The notes beneath the pieces were generated by a model. The model was not told where the DNA came from. It did not search any database and saw only the letters and a program-made list of their open reading frames with translations. A program made the translations under genes and the position numbers. This document shows positions 22,501 to 31,640 of a stretch of DNA of 64,000 nucleotides, in pieces. This DNA comes from Malus domestica (lineage: Eukaryota > Streptophyta > Magnoliopsida > Rosales > Rosaceae). Position 1 is the stretch's first letter. Every line of letters starts with the position of its first letter. The stretch is from positions 34,673,001 through 34,737,000 of the forward strand of contig NC_091671.1 of NCBI RefSeq assembly GCF_042453785.1. Direction: 5' to 3'.

Positions 22501-25500
22501 AATCATGAACTCCAAATTTCCGAATCAACTTTTCAAGGTATTGTCTTTGATTCAAACTGACCAAACCCTTCTCTCTATCTCTAGTGATCTCCATGCCAAG
22601 GATCTTCTTCGCTTCACCAAGATCCTTCATCTCAAACTCATTCTTCATTTGCTTCTTCAATTTTTCAATCTCTTCAACATTTTTTGAGGCAATCAACATA
22701 TCATCAACATATATCAACAAATAAATGAAAGACCCATCTTGCAACTTCTTGAAGTACACACAATGATCATATTGACTTCTAGAATAATTTTGGCCTCTCA
22801 TAAATTTATCAAACCTCAAATACCATTGCCTTGGAGATTGCTTCAAGCCATAAAGTGATTTCTTCAATTTGCAAAACAAATTTTCCTTCCCTTTCACTAT
22901 ATACCCATCCGGTTGACACATATAGATCTCTTCATTCAAATCACCATGTAGGAAAGCCGTCTTCACATCGAGTTGCACAAGCTCAAGATCATATTGTGCA
23001 ACAAGAGCTAACATAATACGAATTGAGGAGTGCTTCACAACTGGAGAAAATATTTCATTGTAGTCAATGCCCTCCTTTTGTGCATACCCTTTAGCAACTA
23101 ATCTTGCTTTAAATCTCACATTGCTTTTCTCATCAGCATCTTCCTTCTTGGCATACACCCATTTGCAACCGATAGCTTTCTTGCCCTTAGGCAATTTAGC
23201 TAACTCCCAAGTCTTGTTCTTCAAGAGAGAATTCATCTCATCACCCATGGCATTGCACCACCTCTTCTTCTCCTCACTCTCAATGGCTTCCTCATAATTG
23301 GATGGAATCTCTTCAGTGATAATAGGAAGAGCAAAAGCAACATAATCACTATACCGAGCTGGCTTGGTAATTTGTCTCTTTCCTCTATTCTTGGCAATAG
23401 ACTCTTGAGGTGAAACTTCCTCTTCAACTTGAATAGAATCTTCAAGTTCAACTTCTTCAACATCCTCATGGTCTCCAACTTCTTCACTTGTAGTGGCTTC
23501 GACATCAGCGGAAATAGGATTTGAAGTACCAGAGGCAACTTTCTCAAGCTCCACCTGTTGGACATCTTTCACATTCTTCTCAGAGACTTTGTACATACTT
23601 TCTTCATCAAATGTCACATCTCTACTGATTACAAGTTTTTTCATCTCTGGGCACCACAACCTGTAACCTTTGACACCACTACTAAAACCAAGAAAGATAG
23701 CATTTTTGGCTCTAGGATCAAGTTTATTTTCAGTCACATGAAAATAAGCAGGTGAACCAAAAATACGGATATAGTCATAATCAGAAGAAGGTTTTCCAGT
23801 CCATACCTCCATTGGTGTCTTACCCTGAACAGCAGCTGAGGGTAACCGATTGATGATGTGACATGCATAATTAACTGCTTCTGCCCAAAATGACTTGCTT
23901 AAACCCGACTGGGACAACATACATCTAACCTTCTCAAGCAAGGTTCGATTCAATCTTTCTGCAACTCCATTTTGTTGTGGAGTTCCCCGAACACTGAAAT
24001 GTCTCACAATTCCTTCCTCTTTACAAACTTTAAAGAAAGGATCGGATGTGTATTCACCACCATTATCCGACCTCAAAATCTTAATCTTTCTCCCAGTCTG
24101 GTTCTCAACCATTTTCTTCCAACCCAAGAAAATGCTTAACACCTCACTCTTATGCTTCATAGTGTAGACCCAAGACCTTCTTGAATAATCATCAACAAAG
24201 GTCACGAACCAATGTCTACCACTCAAAGAGGGAGTCTTTGTAGGACCCCAAACATCCGAATACACATAATCAAGAATGCCCTTCGTCTGATGTACAGCAG
24301 TACCAAACTTCACTCTAGTTTGCTTCCCCAAGACACAATGCTCGCAGAAATCAAGTTTACAAGTCGTGGCACCTTTTAAAAGACCTTGTTTCACAAGCCC
24401 TTGTAGAGCTTTCTCACCAGCATGGCCTAATCTCATATGCCACAGTCTAGTAGTATCTGAATCAGATGTACCCATATTTTCTGAGACTACAGATGCTTCA
24501 CCTGTCACAGTGCTTCCCTGCAATAAATACAAATGGCCACATCTAGGAGCTTTCATCACAATAAGTGCACCATAAATAACTTTCAATGTATATCCATCTG
24601 AATGAAACCTGAAACCCTTAGATTCCAAAGTACCCAAAGAAATAAGATTTTTCTTCAAATTCGGTACATACCGAACACCTGTCAACTCTTTAACCATGCC
24701 ATCATGCAACTTCAAACGAACTGTACCAATCCCTTTTGTTGTGCAAGGATTGTCATCTCCCATGAACATAACGCCACCATCAAACTCTTTCAAGCTTGAA
24801 AACCAATCCTTGTGAGGAGTCATATGATGAGTACAACCCGTATCCAACACCCACTTAGTAGCACAATCAAATGATGAGGAAGTGGTTAAAGCAAAATCAG
24901 AAAAATTTGTTTCAACCTCAGCAACATTAGCTTCAGAACTTTCTTTGCCTTTGGTCTTCAATTTAGGACAATCTTTCTTCCAATGGCCCTTATTACGACA
25001 AAAGGCACATTCATCTCTTTCCAAAGGTTTTCTACCTTTAGAGTTTCCTCTAGGTCGAGACTGTGATTTTTTCCTACTAGAAGATGATCTTCTCTCCGAT
25101 GATCTACCTCTAACAAATAAAGCTTCAGAGGTACTATCATGATTTTTATCTCTATGCCTCATTTCATAATTCATCAAGGCATTTGACACATCTTCAAATT
25201 TCACAGTTTCTTTACCATGCATAATAGTGGTAACAAAATGCTCATAAGAGTCCGGCAAGGAATTCAACAATATTAAGGCCTTATCTTCATCCTTAATATC
25301 CTCATCTAAATTTAACAAGTCGGCAATCAACTTATTAAAAGCATCAAGGTGTCTAATCATTTTTGTACCTTCTTTGTATTGGAAGCGGTAGAGCTTTTTC
25401 TTCAAGTGTAGCCGGTTCTCTGCACTCTTCGTCATATACTTGTCTTTCAATTTTTGCCACAACACACTTGCTACCGTCTCCCGCATCACAAAATACTTCT

Positions 25501-26871
25501 GAGTTTTTGCAAGGCACAACCGAATTGAAGAGCAAGCCCACAAATTTAATTTCTCCCATTCCGGCTTCGACATAGCTTCTGGCTTCTCTCCCAAAGCGGT
25601 AAGTAGATCTTGTTGAGCCAACACATCTTTGACCTCACATTGCCACATCCCAAAGTTGTTTGTGCCATCAAACTTTTCCACTTCGAACTTTGCATTTTGC
25701 ACCGTAGTTCTTGCAAACCCGGAGCTGCTTCCAAAAGGATTTTCATCTTGCCCGTCTGACATCTTTGGCAACTAGACAGTACCCAAGAGCAACCAGTGCT
25801 CTGATACCAATTGTTGTGCTAGGATAGCACCAAACCCGTTGGAACCAACTCAAGCTAACCCACAGGAAATTTATCAAATGAAATTCAAGAACAAAATATT
25901 AAAGACACCAAGATTTTAACGAGGTTCCTCAACAGTCAGTGTAACTGGAGTACGTCCTCGGAGCAGTAGGAGCTCACCCAATAATCCACTATCAACCAAA
26001 TGGGAGTTTACAAAGTGTTGGCAATCTCACAACCCAAAACCCCAATACATCCAATAACTCTCACTCACCAAAGAAACAAATAGAGAGGGAAATATAGTGA
26101 ATAATTTCCTCTCTATACAAAGCTCAAAGCTAATACACAAATACAACTTTGATTGAGTGAGTACCAACAAAGAAAGAAAATCACCTTTCTTTCTTCTCTT
26201 CAAAATGGGGGTGCAGCACCTCTGTTTTTGCTCTATTTTTTCTGCTACGTTTTTTCCTCTCTTATGGCTTCATTACTACTCTTCATCAAAAGTAGCAATT
26301 ACTTCTACTTCAAAAACTCATCCGTGACTTCCCACATAGACCAAGAAAACTTTAGACAAATTCCCTTTTCTTTTCCCCAAAACAAGGAAGAGACATAATT
26401 ATTTTGTCTTTTTTTCCTTTTTGATTTGTTTAATCAAAAGTTGGCCACTTGGCCACATACTCCAACAGTATGACCCTCAGAAACCTCACTTTTCCGGTAG
26501 ACGTGCTATGGTGGCAAATTTGCCTCCTTAATGTGCACCCGCTAGTGAGAAGTAGTTTCAAACACGAACCATGAACAGGTTATTATCAACCTTCAACTAG
26601 CTAGAATTCATGGGCATCTTTCAGAATCTAACATATTGATTAAACTTAAGGGCGCCGAAGATTTGTCTTGGAAGAAAAAAAGAACCGAACAGACAGAAAT
26701 CAAGAAAGCAGAAAGAAGAGAGAGATTCTTGATTCTTGATTCATGAATCTTAAAATTATAGGGAGAAAGAAGTCTGAGGGTGTTACGTACCAGATGCCGG
26801 GAGAAGTCACCGAGTAGGATAGTGTAGAAAGATTGTTTCTTTTGTGAATGCTTCACTAGTTTCCTTGCCAT
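19555..26871 (-). CDS. Two-domain B3 (REM/VRN1-like) protein, copy 2, split by a Copia element in intron 1
   Basis: Exons are 26791-26871, 20215-20614, 20005-20135 and 19555-19839. They total 897 bp, giving 298 residues with all phases compatible. Exon 1 encodes MARKLVKHSQKKQSF...GDFSRHL and lies 6.2 kb upstream of exon 2, because a 5.5 kb Copia element (20933-26467) sits in intron 1. B3 domain 1 has RIPPKF, GWQYFVKDHH and LVFKYDG. B3 domain 2 has TIPKKLA, DPTGRSWLVKL, GDEVVFEFVKQS. Without the insertion the intron would be about 640 bp. The frame is intact, so the allele may still work if the long intron is spliced. The element is in the same orientation as the gene, so its polyadenylation signals could cut transcripts short. 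Confidence 0.82.
20933..21588 (-). repeat. 3' LTR of the Copia element
   Basis: It is the downstream LTR in element orientation, 656 bp, identical by eye to 25812-26467. The 81-codon frame inside it appears unchanged in both LTRs and simply reflects their identity. Confidence 0.93.
21731..25771 (-). CDS. Copia gag-pol polyprotein, 1346 residues, intact
   Basis: This single frame encodes the polyprotein that is cut into capsid and enzymes for retrotransposition. In order: a gag core (about 30-210); a CCHC zinc knuckle (C255, C258, H263, C268); an aspartic protease with D310-T-G in LDTGCTHHM; the GAG-pre-integrase LWHMRLGHAG (443-452); an integrase with D506, D569 and E605 (DD35E spacing); reverse transcriptase with YVDD at 1021-1024; and RNase H ending near ADMLTK (about 1322). 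The integrase-before-RT order defines Copia, and the tail resembles the Tnt1/Tork group. The start lies 40 bp inside the 5' LTR. No stop or frameshift is present, as expected for a young copy. Confidence 0.95.
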   Translation of the reverse strand: MPKMSDGQDENPFGSSSGFARTTVQNAKFEVEKFDGTNNFGMWQCEVKDVLAQQDLLTALGEKPEAMSKPEWEKLNLWACSSIRLCLAKTQKYFVMRETVASVLWQKLKDKYMTKSAENRLHLKKKLYRFQYKEGTKMIRHLDAFNKLIADLLNLDEDIKDEDKALILLNSLPDSYEHFVTTIMHGKETVKFEDVSNALMNYEMRHRDKNHDSTSEALFVRGRSSERRSSSSRKKSQSRPRGNSKGRKPLERDECAFCRNKGHWKKDCPKLKTKGKESSEANVAEVETNFSDFALTTSSSFDCATKWVLDTGCTHHMTPHKDWFSSLKEFDGGVMFMGDDNPCTTKGIGTVRLKLHDGMVKELTGVRYVPNLKKNLISLGTLESKGFRFHSDGYTLKVIYGALIVMKAPRCGHLYLLQGSTVTGEASVVSENMGTSDSDTTRLWHMRLGHAGEKALQGLVKQGLLKGATTCKLDFCEHCVLGKQTRVKFGTAVHQTKGILDYVYSDVWGPTKTPSLSGRHWFVTFVDDYSRRSWVYTMKHKSEVLSIFLGWKKMVENQTGRKIKILRSDNGGEYTSDPFFKVCKEEGIVRHFSVRGTPQQNGVAERLNRTLLEKVRCMLSQSGLSKSFWAEAVNYACHIINRLPSAAVQGKTPMEVWTGKPSSDYDYIRIFGSPAYFHVTENKLDPRAKNAIFLGFSSGVKGYRLWCPEMKKLVISRDVTFDEESMYKVSEKNVKDVQQVELEKVASGTSNPISADVEATTSEEVGDHEDVEEVELEDSIQVEEEVSPQESIAKNRGKRQITKPARYSDYVAFALPIITEEIPSNYEEAIESEEKKRWCNAMGDEMNSLLKNKTWELAKLPKGKKAIGCKWVYAKKEDADEKSNVRFKARLVAKGYAQKEGIDYNEIFSPVVKHSSIRIMLALVAQYDLELVQLDVKTAFLHGDLNEEIYMCQPDGYIVKGKENLFCKLKKSLYGLKQSPRQWYLRFDKFMRGQNYSRSQYDHCVYFKKLQDGSFIYLLIYVDDMLIASKNVEEIEKLKKQMKNEFEMKDLGEAKKILGMEITRDREKGLVSLNQRQYLEKLIRKFGVHDSTKPVSTHLAPHFKLSSLQCPKNDKEKLQMKNIPYANLVGSLMYAMVCSRPDIAHAVGMVSRYMHNPGKEHWQSAKWILRYLHGTRDVGLCFERDDSGIGHFAVGYVDSDYAGDLDGRKYTTGYVFTMAKGPVCWRSILQSSVALSTTEAEYMAVAEAIKEAIWIHGLIRDLGVDQKQVEVHCDSQSAIYLAKYQVHHARTKHIDVRYHFVREIVGEGEIILQKIPTKDNPADMLTKVVGVAKFVHCLNLAHILPI
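25812..26467 (-). repeat. 5' LTR of the Copia element
   Basis: It is the upstream LTR in element orientation and should carry the element's promoter, directed into the gag-pol gene and on towards exons 2-4 of the host B3 gene, which lie on the same strand. Confidence 0.93.
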
Positions 26872-27920
26872 TCCGCCTTTTGGTATCCTTTCGAACTAGA
26901 TAGTTCGCTCGGGACTCTACGAACAAATGATTGGCTTATTGAAACAAGAGCAGCTGACAACCCTTCTGGTCTTCAGTGAATCAGACGCTTCAAAGCTTTT
27001 TATGAGTTTACTGCTTGATATCTGCAGCTCGTTTTTGCTTTTCTTTAATCCTATTTGTTCTTATATATCGGTTTCTTGTGGCTCAATTAAAAGAGCTTTC
27101 CCTTTCGTTTTGGGGAGCTTTATGTTTCCTAGTTTTATTTTTTTCGAGAATTTTGGCACCCCGTACAAAACCTCCACAAAAGGAGCTTTCTCTTCCAATT
27201 AAAAGAGCTTTCCCTTTCTTTTTGGGTAACTTAACCTTTTCTATATGACCAAATGCGAATGGACCTAAGGATACCTAGCCCACGATAGCCATACAGACAG
27301 CCCATAAGATTTTCAGTAGGCCCAAAAGCTGGGAGTCTAATCAAATGTCCAATCTTGATGCACCATGACAGCATGCCAATTGCCAAAAAGCTAGTTTTCA
27401 AATGTTTTAATTTGTTTAGTTAAAATATGTGCTGGTCTGGTTTTTCAAATGGAATGCTGATGGCATGAAATGAAAGAATCACAAGTAGGTAAAGCGATGG
27501 CAAAGTTAAGTAATTTCATGGACAGCTTCTTCTGGACGAAAATTTTGAGGCATTAGGGGATACTCTCACGAGACCTAAAATTATTAATGTGTGTGTATAT
27601 ATATATAATATGTAAAACAAATGCCCATTGTCATTTAAAAATGTGCAAATCACAAAAAAAATTAACTCACAAACATACTAAAAAAAAGATAAAAAAAGAA
27701 TCACTCATCCAAATCTCATCATCTAAATTAAAGGTAATATCTTCTTCTTCTTCGTTGCCAAGCATTTCCAAAAGAAAAAAAAAACAAATTCATAGTCAAA
27801 CGCTGCGCTTCAGTCGTTCGTTTCGGCGCACCTCGTTCATGTCTAGGTAAGTTTATGCTTGCTCTGCTGGGCAGAGGTGTTTTCATCATTGCTCCGCCTT
27901 CAAAGCCGCTTATACCAATC
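26872..27920. other. Upstream region of B3 copy 2, paralogous to 29.4-31.4 kb
   Basis: It shares long stretches with the DNA upstream of copy 3, for example GAGTTTACTGCTTGATAT / GAGTTTATTGCTTGATAT at 27003 and 30339, and AATGGACCTAAGGA at 27258 and 31158. It therefore belongs to the tandem duplication unit. An AT microsatellite lies at 27592-27608. No independent gene is supported. Confidence 0.6.
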
Positions 27921-29436
27921 TTAAGGCTCGTTTTCTCTAACATTCCGAGGAAGTAATCGCAGTGATTTGCCTCCTAATGCTTCCACTCTGTAGATATGAA
28001 TTTGCAAAAGACTTTGCTTGACAAACTCAAAAACGACTTCGTCCCCAGGTAAAACCTGGTTGGCTTTACCGCATTCTCCCAAACCAGTTGCCATATCCAC
28101 ACGACACTGAGAACCTTTGCCGCGAACGTTAAGTTTAACGAGCCATGATCTCCCAGTTGAATCCTGAATCATTATACTCTTCTTATTTAAAACATCTTCA
28201 GCTACGGCTAGTTTCCTTGGGATTGTCTACAATTTAGAACATCAACGACGTCAATGGAGAAAAAATTCCATATATAGTGCAGTGCTTATGATATTCTAAC
28301 GATCTCTTTTACCATTTGCAATCATAAGAGGGAAAGTTTTCAAAAATATATGTATATATATATAGTTAGTTAGTTAGTTAGCTTCAGAATTGGATGATAA
28401 TTAACGTACTCACCGCACGATATCGCCTTGGATTGTTAAAGATTGCTATAAAACACGAGTTCTTCGATTTGGACAAGACGGGTTGAGTTGATGTTGCTTC
28501 TCTTTGATCGTGTGAAGGTATCTTCCCCGATATAAGATGGTTCCCTGTACATTACCAACAGTTTAAGAAGAAAAGAACAAACAAAGCTGCTAGAGAAAAT
28601 AAATAGCACATACAGATCTTTCTTAAATGTCGAAGCGAATAACTTACATTTCTTTCTTCCAGAAATGAACACTTTGTTTTCACAGTTTTCGTTGTAGTTT
28701 TCAGTTTCAAGTTCAACAATTTCTTCTTTTACTCGAGCATGTCCGTTGTTAAACAAAGGAACAGAACTGCGAATCCTCCAGCTATCAGCTATCTCTACAT
28801 CCTTCTCGCAAGCAGTAGTATCATAGATTGCGACTTTGAACTTTGATTCGCCATCATATTTGAAAACCAAAAGATCCCCGTTTTCTAAATGATGATCCTT
28901 CACAAAATATTGCCAACCAACATTGAAGAATAAGCCATTATTTCTCTCTTCCAATTCCACAGTCCTTCGTAATCCACTGGGGCCTCGAAGAACACATTTG
29001 CAAGGTGACCATCCATTGAAGTTCTTGACGAACTTAGGTGGTATACGCTACAAAATTTAATTGCTTTTTTTAAAACCAATATATATGTGCTTCTCAATAC
29101 TAAACTATGAACATGGAAACTCATCTGATCTGATGAATATATGGCACGTTAGTGTTACCAAAAACAACATAACACTGATTGTTAAATTTGAGTTACTACA
29201 AGTCTACAAACTCCTTGAGCAAGTCCCAGTTCCAGCTGAGATTGCATTCACTTTATCAATATAATACGGCAATACAAACATGGTACACACAAGGATACTG
29301 CCCAACCCGGCTTTTGGTAATTATAGTGAGAAAAAAGTCTGAGGATGTTACATACCAGATGCCGCGCGTAGTCACTGAGTAGGATGGTGTAGAAAGATTG
29401 TTTCTTTTGTGATTGCTTCACTAGTTTCCTTGCCAT
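27921..29436 (-). CDS. Two-domain B3 (REM/VRN1-like) protein, copy 3
   Basis: Exons are 29356-29436, 28648-29047, 28414-28544 and 27921-28226. They sum to 918 bp, 305 residues plus stop. It is close to copy 2, with the same exon sizes for exons 1-3 (81, 400, 131 bp). B3 domain 1 shows RIPPKF, GWQYFVKDHH, LVFKYDGE. B3 domain 2 shows TIPRKLAV, DSTGRSWLVKL, GDEVVFEFVKQS. The C-terminus differs: after GGKS it ends in a 12-residue tail, RLLPRNVRENEP, encoded by sequence that resembles the upstream repeat at 31375-31420. The gene end therefore lies on the duplication junction. AT-rich and GTTA repeats occupy intron 3 at about 28345-28382. Confidence 0.84.
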
Positions 29437-29618
29437 TCTGACGTTTGGTATTCCTTTCGGACTAGATAGTTCGAGTATTTAGAGAGCCTAGCCAACAACC
29501 GTAAGAACTACAAACACAAGTTCCTAGCCCACTATAGCACAGTAAATGTAATGCGGGGATGAAAACTGAGAGATGATTATTGAAATCTCAAGCACAATTA
29601 GACCCAAAGAACATATAT

Positions 29619-29905
29619 GGTGCGTTTGGTATGCAAACGGGACGGGACGGGACGGGACGGAACGGGACGGGACGGAACGAAGGTGTAATTTTTGAAAAAG
29701 ACATGGGGTATATCTGTCTTAAAATGGTAAAACATTGTGTTCCACAGACGTGGAACAAACCCGTTCCAGGGGGGCAGGTGGGACGCAAAAACACCCAAAA
29801 TCTGTCCCGTGGAACAGCCCGTTCCACCTATTTTTGGCGCACCAAACGCGGGACGGAACGCCTCGTCCCATTCCGTCCCGTCCCGTCCCACGTACCAAAC
29901 GCACC
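29619..29905. mobile_element. Foldback MITE with GGGAC tandem repeats
   Basis: The ends GGTGCGTTTGG and CCAAACGCACC are perfect inverted repeats of 11 bp. Inside, tandem GGGACGGGACGG...GGAACG on the left faces CCGTCCCGTCCCGTCCC on the right. Open frames on both strands through these repeats are by-products. No clear target duplication is visible. Confidence 0.65.
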
Positions 29906-30699
29906 CTAGAGAACTACTCTCTGTTTATATAAAATAATTCAAAATACATAATCCCTTCTTCCTTAACAATTCTAGCCTTTTAATAGGCCTAGCAACAACC
30001 TAATTAAATACTAGCACAACTTCCTAGTCCACTACAACATAAGAAATAATAATCACCAAGTTCCAACTCAACCACATAACTAAAATACACAATGTTCTAA
30101 ATACTTGATTACTAGGGATATTAACTAGATTTGAAAACTTAAAGAACCATCCCGAATATCAAGATCCCTACTTAATCAACCTCCTTAATACACTGCATCA
30201 AAATGACTATTACTAAATGACAACACAATTCCTAATTAAAACACTACTTAAGAGAAACCAAGTTACTAGGAATATTAAATCGAATTTGAAGCGGCCACCA
30301 AACCACAATTAATGGCACTGCATCTAGACCTTTTTATGAGTTTATTGCTTGATATATGCAGCCTGTTTTTGCTTTTCTCTACTCCTATTTGTTCTTCTTA
30401 TATATCGGTCTCTTGCGGCTTAATTAAAAGATCTTTTTCCTTTCTTGTTGGGTAACTTTACTTTTAAGTTTGTTTCCTAGTTAGGAAGGCTAAGTTTATG
30501 GATAAAATTTACAAACTAAATGATGTGTTACCAATAAGAATGAACACGTTAATTAACGTTTAAGTAATAAATCAATCATCAACTTTCATGTTCTTTATTT
30601 TTTTGAAATTTTGTCTACAAATTTAGTTTCCCTAACATTATCCTTTAGTTTTTGATAAAAAGGAGCCTTCCCTTTCAATTAAAAAAGTTTTCCTTTTTG

Positions 30700-30875
30700 C
30701 CACTTAGTATTACGATCTAGTGATATTCTTCTTCACTTGTAAGTGAGAGGTTTTAGGTTCGATTCTCGTCAAAAGCGAATTTGAACCACATTATTGTTAG
30801 CCTATTGTGAGGTTAAACTCATCCCCTCCCCTTAGTGCAGATAATATCATTTCTTCTTTAAAAAAAACAAAAAGA
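30700..30875 (+). mobile_element. Probable tRNA-derived SINE
   Basis: The stretch has an internal box B-like AGGTTCGATTCTCG (30747-30760), a conserved-looking body (GAACCACATTATTG, CCCCTCCCCTTAG) and ends in a T/A-rich tail at about 30850-30875. A box A is not obvious. I recall similar dispersed sequences in Rosaceae genomes, which is recollection rather than a search result. Confidence 0.45.
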
Positions 30876-31640
30876 TTTCCCTTTCTCTTTGAGTAACTTT
30901 ACCTTGTTAGGTTAAATTCAACGGTCTCAAAAAAAAGTTTGGACCCCTTATGAAGGGTAATGTTAAAGAGATCAAGTTTTGCAAACCAAATTATATGAAT
31001 GTTTATTATTGAATGACTACTTCAGTTTTGATCAGTCTGCAAATTTGTTAAAAATTTTGATCTCAACATTATTCTAGTACAAAACCTCCACAAAAGGCCA
31101 CTCCTTGTAGCCTATAACTACATCTAGCTACACGTGTCTCTAAATGACCAAATGAAAATGGACCTAAGGAATACCCAGCCCACAATACCATAACTAACAG
31201 CCCATAAGAGTTTCAGTCGGCTCAGTAGTTTAGAGTCTCATCATCTTCTTCATTGCCAAGTCTCTATTAAAAAAAAAAGGCCCAGTCGAATGCCTCAAGC
31301 GCACGTCTAAGCAAGTTTAAGCCTACTCTCGCTCGGCAGAGGCGTTTTCATCATCACCCTGCCCCAAAGCCGTCTAGGCGCGTTTTTTGAAACATTGGGA
31401 GAAAGTGACTGCACTAGTATTTCTCCAAAGAACCGCACAATGAAGGATCAAACCCTACGTGTCTATTTAGAAGCTGTTAAAAAAATACATGTTTTAGGCT
31501 TAGTTTAAGCACAACACACGGATTCCATTCTTGCAGTCAGTCTAACGTCCTTCCTTCTATTAAGCAATGCATGCATCTAACAATGCATAAACTTCTCACG
31601 GTTATATGATCTTATCACGTCTTAATTTCTGAAAATTTGT

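Larger units (their letters stand above)
20928..26472 (-). mobile_element. Complete Copia LTR retrotransposon with matching LTRs
   Basis: The LTRs are 20933-21588 and 25812-26467, both 656 bp and identical in the stretches I compared by eye. They are flanked by a perfect 5 bp target duplication GTATG (20928-20932, 26468-26472). Read on the minus strand, the LTR is TGTTGGAGTATG...TAGCACAACA. A primer-binding site TGGTATCAGAGC (initiator Met tRNA type) lies at 25798-25809, next to the 5' LTR. A polypurine tract AAGGTGGAGAT (21589-21599) abuts the 3' LTR. One uninterrupted gag-pol frame fills the interior. All parts needed for retrotransposition look present, so the insertion is very recent. Confidence 0.95.
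29437..31640. other. Upstream region of B3 copy 3 and spacer to the MATE gene
   Basis: It contains the GGGAC-rich foldback at 29619-29905, a SINE-like element at about 30700-30875 and several stretches shared with 26990-27930, marking the end of the B3 tandem unit near 31400. The remainder is AT-rich with no gene. Confidence 0.5.

Noticed and set aside
29580-29937. Overlapping open frames on both strands
   Set aside because: They translate the GGGAC tandem repeats of a MITE and have no protein-like composition.
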